Assembly: GCF_000315625.1 (NCBI RefSeq)
Contig: NW_005434638.1
Location: 46,107-110,106 of the forward strand
Direction: 5' to 3'
Length of the DNA stretch: 64,000 bases
Source of the DNA: Guillardia theta CCMP2712
Lineage: Eukaryota; Cryptophyceae; Pyrenomonadales; Geminigeraceae
The position numbers and the translations under genes were made by a program. The notes beneath the pieces were generated by a model that was not told the DNA's origin, did not search any database, and was given only the letters and a program-made list of their open reading frames with translations. Shown in pieces: positions 52,303 through 61,684 of this stretch (position 1 is its first letter; every line of letters starts with the position of its first letter).

Positions 52303-53389
52303 TTATTGCGGAGCCTTGAGTTGCGCCAGTCTGTGGGGATCAATCACTCTGAAGCAGAGGAGACAGTTGATGTCTACCTCCTCATGAGCTCGTCCTCCTC
52401 TTGCACCGGTTCGCTTTCCTTGGCGACATTCTTGCCCTGCAAACGTGTCAAACAACACCATAGCGTGCCAGGGTGCATCGATCACCGCTTGCGGCATGTT
52501 TTCTCTGAGCTCGATTTGATTCTCATCAGCAACCTGAGCAAACACATCAGAGAACTAGCCGGGAAACTGAACCACGAGGAGAAGCGATCGGACCTGTTGC
52601 AGGAGCTCCTCGATTTCACTTTGTGGCGTTGACATGGACGTGCTACACAACACAAGTCAGTTTTTCCTTGGCCTGCATCCCTCATGTATCATCTGAGGGC
52701 AAAAGCTCAACCTGCTCTGCATCGCTCCAGTGACCTGGGCGGACATGACGTCTGCGTCCTCAAAGACCTTTGGGCGACAAGCTCAGCACACGACAGATAC
52801 ATTCTACTTACAAGATGCACACCTTCTCGAATTTGTCCATGATTGCTTCAATCTTGTCCAATTTCATCGTCTGAAGCACTTTACCCATCGACTTCGTGAT
52901 CTTGGAAAGCAGACAAGTCAAGAACCGACGATTCCCAAGAGATGAGAGTGGATCTCAAGAACGTCTGGGAGAGCAGGAGATATCTAGGGTGTACCTGAGC
53001 CATGGAGCTTGTAACTTTCTGCATTTTCATCGCTGCTCCAAGTTTGCCAGCTACAGCATCCTAAGAATAAAAATCAATGGAAGACAACAATGAAGAAGGA
53101 GAATGCTTACAATGCGCGAAGACATTCTCAAGTAGTTCAAATTCTGGTTTTTCTGCATAATTGCATTTTGTGCATGGATCTCAGCTATATCATGTTTTCC
53201 TTGTTCCAGAGCCTGGGGAAGGGTCTAACTTCACAGGCAACGAGCAGCGTTGTTGCGAACCTTCTTCACTTTCTCCTTCTCCTTGATCATCTCCTTCTCC
53301 GCCTTCTTCGACTCTCGTTGCAGCTGCTTGGATACAAACTTGAGATTGAACAATTCATCTTCCAGCCCTTTCTTTGAACCACCGAACAT
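52303..53389 (-). CDS. CHMP1: ESCRT-III subunit CHMP1 (Did2/Vps46)
   Basis: CHMP1 recruits Vps4 in late ESCRT-III. Exons in order give MFGGSKKGLEDELFNLKFVS..EKEKVKK, ALEQGKHDIAEIHAQNAIMQ with KNQNLNYLRMSSRI, DAVAGKLGAAMKMQKVTSSM, ITKSMGKVLQTMKLDKIEAI with MDKFEK, DADVMSAQVTGAMQS, STSMSTPQSEIEELLQQ, VADENQIELRENMPQAV and GKNVAKESEPVQEEDELMRR. The stop codon just after ELMRR would truncate the MIT-interacting motif. A good intron (AGGAG|GTAGAC to CCCCACAG) instead joins in phase to LAQLKAPQ and TAA at 52303. That restores the full MIM1, DELMRRLAQLK. The total is about 204 residues, close to animal CHMP1. The similarity to human CHMP1 covers the whole protein, including the TPQ segment. Confidence 0.92.
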
Positions 53390-54245
53390 TGCGAGTCTCC
53401 TTGAATCGAATCCTACTGTTCACCAGTGTCAAACAAAGCGCATTGACCAAGATGCAACAGATTCTTTTTTTGGCGTGACACACTTGCTATGACTTCCAGT
53501 CTTACTATCTGTATCATACGTACAACCCAACCCGAGAGCGAATCCCACATGCAACACTCCTCGCGTTCTTCGCTGTCGCCTAGTTTGTCTCGTTCCTTTC
53601 ATTCTTTCAGCCTTCCTCTCTTTCGCTCTTGTTGTCGTCATTGTTCGGTCTAGCATTTGTGTCTCGCAGTTTACTCCATCCAATCGGATCTGCTTCTTCG
53701 TAGCACTCTTAACGCATGCCGTAGTTCCCAAATCAACACCAAAACAGCTTCCATGACCTTCAACAAAGGTTTTGCTCATGGCTTGCATGTCTCTTTTTCC
53801 TGTCTATCTGTCTTCTCCTGCAACTCCCACATTTCTTCTCTGATCATATTCCTCTCTTCCTTCCTACTCCTCCTCCCTCCTCCCTCCTCTTTTCGCTCCG
53901 AGCTCTCCATGAACGCTGTAGCGTCTTCCCTAGCTACCGGCTTGACCACCCCACCCACTTCCCCCTTCTAGCACTACCCTTGTGCATTAGGCTGTAGTGC
54001 GACAAAGTGATCGGTTTGCTACCGGTGTTCTTTCTTCGGTACCCCTTCTTATTACCATCAATACACCCCTTCTGAAACAAGTTTTATCTACCCCTACCAC
54101 TGCTTCGAACCCACCCCACCCCAACTGTCTAAATCGATCCAAACAAGAAGTATCCGCGAGTATCCGCGAGTATCCGCGAGTATCCGCTAGTATCCGCTAG
54201 TATCCGCGACAGAACGTTATTCCGTTACAGCGCCTCTTCGCAGTC
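53390..54245. other. Intergenic region with C-tract words and a 10-base repeat
   Basis: No gene called. From 53945 to 54130 there are CACCCCACCCACTTCCCCC, GGTACCCCTTC and TACCCCTACCACTG words. The 10-base repeat annotated next ends 40 bases before the next start codon. Confidence 0.45.
54147..54207. repeat. Tandem 10-base repeat TATCCGCGAG
   Basis: Six copies of TATCCGCGAG or TATCCGCTAG follow each other, immediately upstream of the gene starting at 54246. The unit contains CGCG and could bind a protein at each helical turn. Confidence 0.9.
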
Positions 54246-55997
54246 ATGGCTGGCAGAGCGGTAGTCGGGGCGATGGCGATAGCGGTCTTGTTGGGCGCGG
54301 CGCTCATGCTCAGCAAGTTCGAGGAGGGAGGAAGACAGGTGCAACAAGAGTTTGAGTTTCAATCATCGTCCTTTTCCTGTTCCGCAACCAATCTTTGTGG
54401 ATGAACCCATGTTGCATATGCTTTCCTTATGGATTCAGTTGTGTAGTGATTTCTCGGATGATTCTTGTTCTTCCTCCAACGTGTGCTAACACAAGAGAGC
54501 ATTGTCTACCTCATATTTTACCTCAACTTGCTTTACGTGTAATCTTACCTTGCTCGAAATGACTTCTTCAAAGGGTGATGCGGGAAGAGTTGTACTCAAA
54601 CAGGACGCGTCAGTCAGGTTGCTTCTTATGCTTTTGCCTCCGTTTCGATGCATCTCACAAACCTTGCTCGGCAGGAGATGGATGAACACCCTCAAGGGCG
54701 CAGAATCGTTTCTTTCTGATGCAGAAAAGGGGAAGCTGCCAGCAAAGGCGATTGTGCCAGGGGAGTTCGACTCAGTTGAGAACCTCTTGAAGAGGACAAA
54801 GGAGCAGGTTCAAGAACAACTGTGCTCTTGACATGAGTGATCTCAACATGTCGCTGCAGGTGCATAGAGAGGCCACTAGGCTGCATGCCCTGGATGCACC
54901 CGAGAAACCGCCAACTCCGTAAGTCTCACCTTATGAACCATGTGGGCTCGCAGCGTATGCTGCTGGAGTATACACACAGAAAGATGCATATTCCTCTCAT
55001 CTCTTCCTCTCATCTCGTTCATCCTCACTTGCGCGTGCTAGGATCGGTGCCAAGAAGCTCGAGCTGCTGACTGGACCTGGAGAGCAGAATGCTGAGGAGG
55101 GCTTCCAGGGTACGGCGAGGAGGGATGCGCGACCTGGACAGGTAGATGTTGTTGGAGATCGCGCCCCGTGCAAGATCCGCATGCTGGCTGATGGACGTGA
55201 GCTGATGTCTGCCTCCTCAGGTCGTCCGTGAAGTGACCGACATGGTTGATCAGTACAAGGCGGAGGAGGACGAGGCTGCCAAGGTAAGTGGGGAGGGCGC
55301 TGTTGAGTTCCCAAGATCATTCGGGGATTGGCAGGAGCTTCTCCGCACGATCGCTTCCAAGATCGTCGAGGCGTTCGACAACCACGGGCTGTCCGCAGCT
55401 CAAATCGCTAGGGAGCTTACGGATTCGGATTCGGGCTCGGACGAGGGGGGCGAGTCGTCGGGTACCATGGCTGAGCGGCAGATCATGCCCCAAAAGGGGC
55501 AGATGCTGACAAGCGGGGTAACGTCGGACACCATCCTGGGCCGAGAGACGCCAGACGTCGGCGTTGCTGACTGCACTGACCTGCCGGGACTGCCCAAGTC
55601 GTCCAAGTTCTGCCTGGAAGGGCGACCATGGTCGAAGCTTCCCGGGATGAACTCGGCGATGACCTCCGGAGACATGCGGGCCAAGATCAAGGAGCTGAAG
55701 GAGCAGGCGAGACGGAACATGGGGCTCCCCAACGCGAACAAGGTGGACCAGGAGGAGCTGTCGAAGCTCCAGGACATCGTGAAGAGCACAAAGAAGGCGC
55801 TCAACGAGCAGGAGAGCAAGCTCAAGGAGATTCGAGATGAGAAGCACAAGGCTTTGCAGGATCTTGACGAGCAGAAGAAAGTGATTACCATGGCGAAAGA
55901 CGCCAGGAAACAGCGCCTGGCGTGGAGGGCCATGGACGATGGGATGACCAGGGCGTACAAGGAAGCAGGATTTAAGTTGCCGCTCTCAGGTGATTGA
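54246..55997 (+). CDS. Membrane-anchored coiled-coil protein of unknown function
   Basis: The first exon (54246-54338) encodes MAGRAVVGAMAIAVLLGAAL, a signal anchor ending KFEEGGRQ. Further exons join in phase: GDAGRVVLKQDASVR, RWMNTLKGAESFLSDAEKGK, LPAKAIVPGEFDSVENLLKR, VHREATRLHALDAPEKPPTP, IGAKKLELLTGPGEQNAEEG, VVREVTDMVDQYKAEEDEAA, and the last long exon. A 51-nt in-frame intron (55286-55336) can be removed to give AAK joined to ELLRTIASKIVEAFDNHGLS. The C-terminal half is helical: KIKELKEQARRNMGLPNANK and DIVKSTKKALNEQESKLKEI, ending FKLPLSGD and TGA. I do not recognise the family. The upstream TATCCGCGAG array may be part of its promoter. Confidence 0.6.
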
Positions 55998-56234
55998 CTT
56001 GAATGGCGATGATGTTTGTCTTACATTGCACTTGCTCAGCGGGTTTTGACAAGAAGTGAGGGAGAATTCTGGGGGTTTGAGCAGGGGGGAAGTTATTTTT
56101 ATCTTGATTTTCAACGAAATTCACATGTAAGAACTGAAGGGTTCAGCCCCTGGAGTCTGAGAACAAACATCGACGGGACTCCCGCAGCTCCAACAGCTCC
56201 AACGCCCTCATCCTTCCAGGATTTTGCCTGCACT

Positions 56235-58643
56235 TCATAGTGAGAGGCTCGGTCGTGCTAGCAGCTCGACTTTACCTTGTGCCTCAAGGCAGACAGAAAG
56301 ATTCTTTACGCTGGTCAGCGTGTCCGGGTGGCTCTCCCCCAGCTTCACCCGCCTCTTCTCCGCGCACTCTCTGAACAGCTCCTCCGCCTCCTCGTACTTC
56401 CCCTCGTTGAAGCAGAGGGACCCCAAGTTGCTCATGCTCGTCAGGGTGTCGGGGTGATCCTCTCCCAGCTTGACTCGCCGCAGCTGCAGACACTGGCGGT
56501 AGAGAGGCTCCGCATCCTCGTACTTGCGCTGCATCTTGTACAGGCCTGCAAGGTTGCTCATGCTGGTGAGGGTGTCAGGATGGTCAGCTCCGAGCTTGCT
56601 GAGGAAGAGTTGGAAGCACTCGACGTACAGGCCCTCGGCCTCCTCGTACTTGCCCTGGCTCTTGTACACCCCCGCAAGGTTGCTCATGCTCGTGGGAGTA
56701 CCTGGGTGATCGATCCCCAGCTTCTCCCGCCTTCTCTCAAGGCAGAGGACGTACAAGGGCTCCGCCAACTCGTACTTGCCCTGACTGTAGTAGAGGCCCG
56801 CAAGGTTGTTGAGGCTCGTCAGGGTGTCGGGGTGATCCTCTCCCAGCTGACTTCGAAGTCTCTCCACGCAGAGGAGGAAGAGTGGCTCTGCCTGCTCGTA
56901 CTTGCGCTGCATCTTGTAGAGCCCTGCCAAGTTGCTCATGCTGGTGAGGGTGTCAGGATGGTCCTCTCCCAAGCTCGCCCGCCGCTTCTCCAGACACTCC
57001 AGCCAAAGAGCCTCTGCCTCCTCGCTCCTCCCTTGGCTCCTGCACAGGGCCGCCAAGTTGTTGACGCTGGTCAGCGTGTCCGGGTGGCTCTCCCCCAGCT
57101 TCACCCGCCTCTTCTCCGCGCACTCTCTGAACAGCTCCTCCGCCTCCTCGTACTTCCCCTCGTTGAAGCAGAGGGACCCCAAGTTGCTCATGCTCGTCAG
57201 GGTGTCGGGGTGATCCTCTCCCAGCTTGACTCGCCGCAGCTGCAGACACTGGCGGTAGAGAGGCTCCGCATCCTCGTATCGCCCCTGATGGAAGTAGAGG
57301 CCTGCAAGGTTGCTCATGCTGGTGAGGGTGTCAGGATGGTCAGCTCCTTGCCTGTCCTTGACCTTGCCGATGCAGTCCAGGTACAGGCCCTCGGCCTCCT
57401 CGTACTTGCCCTGGCTCTTGTACACCCCCGCAAGGTTGCTCATGCTCGTCAGGGCCTCCGGGTGATCCGCCCCGAGGCAACTTTGCAACTTGGCAAGACA
57501 CTGGGTGTACAGGAGCTCTGCCTGCTGATACCTCCCCTGGCTCTTGTAGAGCCCCGCCAGGTTGCTCATACCGGACACCGTGCCGAGGTGATCAGCTCCA
57601 AGATTTCTCCGCTGCCTCTCCAGACACTCGACGTAGAGAGGCTCCGCCAGCTCGTACTTGCCCTGACTGCAGTAGAGGCTAGCAAGCTTCATCCTGCCCC
57701 ACAAGTCGTCGTCCTCGTCTTGATGGCTGACAAGTGCCTGGCGCTCAGCAGCGGCAGTGAACCAATCGCGCATGGAGGAGAGGACGAGAGCGTTGAGATG
57801 ATCAAACCCTCCAGCTTCTCTGATCACCGCGAAGATCCTCTCCTTGTCTTCCCTCTTGAACGCCTCGCTGTTCTCCACATCCACCTGCCCGAGCATCCCC
57901 AGGTAGGTATCGATCGACAGCTCGGACCAGAACTTCTTCGCCTCCGTCTCGCTCATGGCGACGCTGAACCGGCTGCGCGTCCTTGCCGTCTGGAACAGCT
58001 CAAACAGGCACCAAGCTCGAGTCAGAGGGATAGGGTTGTTCCAAGGGGAAAGGATCATTACAGTATGCCCGAAATCCCTAATCGCCTCCGCAAACGTCGT
58101 GCTCCACCACTCGAACGGCAAGTTCGGGGCCCCGTGCTGGTTGTTGCTGAAGAGGTCGAACCAGATGACGGTGCTGCTGCCCTTGAAGTGAGACTCTATC
58201 GCGCTCACGACATCAAGGAAGTTGTACTTCCAGGCATGCGAGATAAACACCTGCGCCCTGCTCACCCCCGCATGCCCCTCCATCTGCAGCAGCTGGCAGT
58301 AGGAGACCCCTCCGTGTGCTGCGGTGAACTTCATGAGGTACTTCTCGCACACGTCAGTCGTGGTGAGGCCTGACAGAGCTGCTTGCCCCCCACACTTCTC
58401 CACGAACTCCCTGAAGACTTCCAGCGTCACTCCTTCCTTGGGGAACGGCAGAGACCCTGAAGGAGGAAGGGAGGTTAGCTTGCTAGGTCTACTCAAGGAG
58501 GCGTGCCTTGATCTTTGCTCGCAGTTGCGTCTGCCGATGCCCCGGCAGTTTTCGTCTCTGCTCTGCTTGGCACGTCGATCTCTGCAGTGAACCACCAAAC
58601 AGTCACTCAGCAGTGGTAACTCCTTCGCAGCCTCGACCAGCAC
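56235..58643 (-). CDS. TIR-like plus kinesin-light-chain TPR repeat protein
   Basis: The frame is open for 802 codons from 58643. A TIR-like domain (about residues 130-240) has AQVFISHAWKYNFLDVVSAI, STVIWFDLFSNNQHGAPN and TRAWCLFELFQT, where the Glu after WC matches the catalytic Glu position of TIR NADases. From about 320 to 790 there are twelve 42-residue TPR units, the last degenerate, of the form HPDTLTSMSNLAGLYKxQGKYEEAEPLY. Such TIR-TPR proteins are abundant in algal genomes. TPRs bind partners and TIR can act as an NAD hydrolase or scaffold, so an immune or signalling role is an inference. No ATG lies near 58643, so an N-terminal exon is probably missing; a possible intron boundary is at about 58457. 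Units 5 and 11 are identical in DNA. Confidence 0.82.
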   Translation of the reverse strand: MLVEAAKELPLLSDCLVVHCRDRRAKQSRDENCRGIGRRNCEQRSRHASLSRPSKLTSLPPSGSLPFPKEGVTLEVFREFVEKCGGQAALSGLTTTDVCEKYLMKFTAAHGGVSYCQLLQMEGHAGVSRAQVFISHAWKYNFLDVVSAIESHFKGSSTVIWFDLFSNNQHGAPNLPFEWWSTTFAEAIRDFGHTVMILSPWNNPIPLTRAWCLFELFQTARTRSRFSVAMSETEAKKFWSELSIDTYLGMLGQVDVENSEAFKREDKERIFAVIREAGGFDHLNALVLSSMRDWFTAAAERQALVSHQDEDDDLWGRMKLASLYCSQGKYELAEPLYVECLERQRRNLGADHLGTVSGMSNLAGLYKSQGRYQQAELLYTQCLAKLQSCLGADHPEALTSMSNLAGVYKSQGKYEEAEGLYLDCIGKVKDRQGADHPDTLTSMSNLAGLYFHQGRYEDAEPLYRQCLQLRRVKLGEDHPDTLTSMSNLGSLCFNEGKYEEAEELFRECAEKRRVKLGESHPDTLTSVNNLAALCRSQGRSEEAEALWLECLEKRRASLGEDHPDTLTSMSNLAGLYKMQRKYEQAEPLFLLCVERLRSQLGEDHPDTLTSLNNLAGLYYSQGKYELAEPLYVLCLERRREKLGIDHPGTPTSMSNLAGVYKSQGKYEEAEGLYVECFQLFLSKLGADHPDTLTSMSNLAGLYKMQRKYEDAEPLYRQCLQLRRVKLGEDHPDTLTSMSNLGSLCFNEGKYEEAEELFRECAEKRRVKLGESHPDTLTSVKNLSVCLEAQGKVELLARPSLSL
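56311..56522. repeat. Identical copy A of a 212-base TPR segment
   Basis: This stretch matches 57067-57278 without a visible difference, at a spacing of 756 bases (six TPR units). Other units of the same gene differ clearly at synonymous sites, so the two copies look recently homogenised. Confidence 0.85.
57067..57278. repeat. Identical copy B of a 212-base TPR segment
   Basis: Partner of 56311-56522. Identity stops after CTCGTA, where copy B continues TCGCCCCTG and copy A continues CTTGCGCTG. Confidence 0.85.
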
Positions 58644-59257
58644 CTGCTGAACGGCCAGCCCGGAGCGTGGGAGGAGCGGAGGCTGGTCCCGAAGGAGCAG
58701 TAAGGTGGGGCGAGGTCTTCATGGGCTCGGACGCTTCCCTCCTTAGGCTGAGGTCCTCTGCTAGTGGGGATGTTGGGGTAGACGAAACACATCCTCCCAT
58801 CGATCATGCAGTGACGTGCTCGGGCTTTTATCCTGCTCCTCTCCTCTCCTCGCTCCTCTCCTCTTCCGTCCTCCTCTTCCGTCCTCCTCTCCTCTCCTCT
58901 CCCCCCTCCCCTCTCCAGTCCCTCACAGATTCCCGATTCTGGAGCCAACGGCCCTAGAAAAATGTCACAGGTATCAACATTACATTTTATACCCTTTATA
59001 CAATTTTACACGCCTGTTTGATTTTGATTATCCGATTTTGAAGGACCCCTACCCCCATCTTTGGTATCGCTGTAGAGGGGAAGATTTGATGTCGAAGGAG
59101 GAAGCGACAGCTCTGAACGACATCTGATCTAACTCTGAACGACATCTGATCTAACTCTGAACGACATCTGATCTTGATGCTGCATCATTGATTTGTTCAA
59201 CTATGGCGAAATAAGAGACAGGAGACTTCAAAGGTGCAGTCATGGTCAGATTTGAAA
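58644..59257. other. Intergenic region upstream of divergent genes
   Basis: It may hold a 5' exon of the TIR-TPR gene near 58650-58760, but none is certain. CT-rich sequence runs from 58840 to 58915. A 22-base tandem repeat is annotated separately. At 59041-59065 a short stretch AAGGACCCCTACCCCCATC resembles the C-tract intergenic modules. Confidence 0.4.
59110..59176. repeat. 22-base tandem repeat
   Basis: Three copies of CTCTGAACGACATCTGATCTAA lie in tandem upstream of the coiled-coil gene. Confidence 0.9.
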
Positions 59258-60767
59258 ATGTGTCAAACTGTTCAGAGAACTTCAAAGATGATGCTGGAAG
59301 GTGAGGATTGCAGACATGGAGACGATGAAGCTAATCTTTGGGTTTGTAAAGGCCTTGTCCAAGACATCACGCGTTGTCAGGGAAGTTGCAGGAGGTTCAG
59401 CGAAGAGAGGCTTGTTTAATACGGCAACTTGCTGAGTTGCAGGAGAAAAATCAAGTCTTGACGTCAAGGTTGGAAGCAACGTCCTCTACGTTGCGGAGGG
59501 CATTGGAAGAACGAGACGAAGCGCTGGTTCAGAAGAGGAAGGAGGTGTTTTGCAGGCAGCAGCTTGAGAAGCAAATGCAAGATCTCATAGTCAACAAGAA
59601 CCCGGTCAAGGAAGAAACAAAAGGCACACACGAGCAAGACAAGACGAGTCAGAAAGACTTCAAAGTGTTGGAGGCTCTGAACTCCATGGCAAGGTCCCTT
59701 CAAGGCTTTCAAAGTATCCTTGCAGACGCGCTAGTTCAGGGGGGTAGCACGCCCCCCAACTCCCAGGAGATGCAAGACAGGCTATCAGAACCATGTTCAA
59801 CCATGGAGAACTCCTTGCTGCAACTTTGCAGACATCTGCATGTCTCGGAGGAAGAGAGTGAAGATAAGAGTCCCAAGACAGGCAAGAACAAGCAGATGAC
59901 AGTGAGGTCAAGAAATCCCTCAGATGAACGTCCTCTTTCCTTGCATCAGCCACCTGACGCTGCTCGCCATGGAGCCCAATCCCAGTCATTGCACACGATA
60001 GGGACGCAGACCCAGGACTTCAGTGAGGATACAGATGTCTGTAACGGGGGAGGAGGAGCCCCGAACAGACCGCAGGGACGGGCTATGTTGTCTGCTGCTG
60101 TGAGTTGGAAACTTGGGATACCGCCCCTTGTGCTGATATCTTCAACCACGCAGAGGAGGAGGCAACAGGACAAGCTGACACAGACCAAGTCAGTCGAGAG
60201 TTCTAGTGATACAAGCTCCTCCTCCTCCTCGGAAGGTCTCCGTGGACACGTCAGGACTGCCGCATCCCTGCTGCCGATCTCTGACTATGACTTCCGCCAG
60301 GTGCACGACGTTCTGAAACAGAAGCCGGAGATCTTGAGGAGCAGGACCTTATCCAGGGCACCTGACCCGAAGTCTAAAGCTGTTCCCACGACATGCCCAG
60401 CTGCCAAAGAGCTGCCGCGAACAAAGTAGGTTTTCAAGAAGAGATTCTTCTGCTTTCGTTGTAGTTGTTGCGCCTGAAGCAGTTTGTTCCTCGTTGCCGT
60501 CGTGATGTGCTCAGCCCGGCCTCTTGATTGCCTTGTTGACAGGAAGCTTTCGGAGGGAATGATCTTGTCACGGTCAGCCGGATTGAAGTTTCTCGACCAG
60601 GAGATGGAGGTGAGGAGGAGGAGGACACAGAAGGATCGCGCGTTTGTCTGCCATGCCGAGTTCAATCATTATGTCACCATGACGACCCTCTCCTTCTCAT
60701 GCTGCTCACTCTCCTGCCGCAGGAGTTGCAACAATCCCTCGAGCGAGCAGCAAGCTTGCTCAACTGA
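59258..60767 (+). CDS. Coiled-coil protein of unknown function
   Basis: Exons 59258-59300, 59381-60426, 60543-60609 and 60723-60767 join in phase. The start is MCQTVQRTSKMMLEG, followed by a coiled coil (about residues 17-90): KLQEVQRREACLIRQLAELQ, EKNQVLTSRLEATSSTLRRA and RKEVFCRQQLEKQMQDLIVN. The middle is Ser/Pro/Gln-rich and disordered (LHTIGTQTQDFSEDTD, SSSDTSSSSSS). The end is KLSEGMILSRSAGLKFLDQE, MEELQQSLERAASLLN and TGA. The GTQTQ word is common in dynein-light-chain-binding stretches, a weak hint only. I recognise no family. Length is about 400 residues. Confidence 0.65.
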
Positions 60768-61684
60768 CAGTGTCGCCGAAGGCTCCGATGATGATCGGGC
60801 AGTGATGTCTATGAAAGTTCAATAGTAAATCGCCCTGTGAACTGACTGTGGGGCCGGTAGAGACTCCCCGAAGCCTGGGCCAGTCAGTCCTGCCACTGCC
60901 CTGGGTCCGGCCCGGGTACGGTACGGTCCAACAACATTCGTGGTTACCGCTTGAGTCCTAGTAGAGGGTCTCGAGTCTTAGGGTTCCTACTCACCCTAGG
61001 ACCTCCACCCCCACCCAACGGAATTTTTTTTGAAATTCTGTGTGACAAGACCCCCACCCCTGGTACCCCCACCCCCTATTTGTAGCTAAACTCTACAAGT
61101 ACCCCTTCATTTCCCATGGTATACCGTTGGATAAATGTTGGTACCCCTACTAAGGTATGGGTAATCCTGGTGTATGGACCCCTACCAACCCACCCCCTCT
61201 GGCCGAAAGAGACCTTCGGAAGTCGAAATGCCCGCCCGTAGAGCGATGCAGGGGAAGGGAGGGAGGGGGAGGGCAGGAGAGGGGAGGAGAGGGGAAGGGA
61301 AACGGCAACAATATCCAGGATATGAAGAGAAGAAGGATAGAAAGTAAGAGGTGAGGAGGAAGGAGAGGAAAGAGGATGGGTAGAGAACCACATTCAGAAG
61401 ATTTGCACGTTGAGAGTTTGGAGATGCCGAGTACACAGCAGACAGCACGACTGTGCTGATGCAATGATGCATGTAGATGTCAAGAGGACGATGTGAACAG
61501 AACTTCTCACTCGTGGTGAAAGAGAATGTGCCGTTGGAATTTCAAACCGTGTAGAGTGCGAGACATGAAATGAAATAGACAAGTCAGACAAGCAGTGAGG
61601 AATTGTGCCTTGACGTCTCAACTAACTGAGTCGTGAATACGCCCAAACTTTTCAATCATCACAAACTAACTTGTCGCTGTTCAG
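60768..61684. other. Intergenic region with GC-rich and C-tract modules
   Basis: No gene seen. A GC-rich part at 60845-60930 (GGGCCGGTAGAG, CTGGGTCCGGCCCGGGTACGG) is followed at 60990-61200 by CACCCTAGGACCTCCACCCCC, CCCCCACCCCTGGTACCCCC and ATGGACCCCTACC words. From 61250 the sequence is AG-rich. Confidence 0.5.

Noticed and set aside
54147-54207. CRISPR array
   Set aside because: The 10-base repeats have no spacers and the genome is eukaryotic.
56277-58373. 698-residue plus-strand frame rich in Leu, Val and Ala
   Set aside because: It is the antisense shadow of the TPR repeats. The minus strand has clear TPR and TIR motifs.
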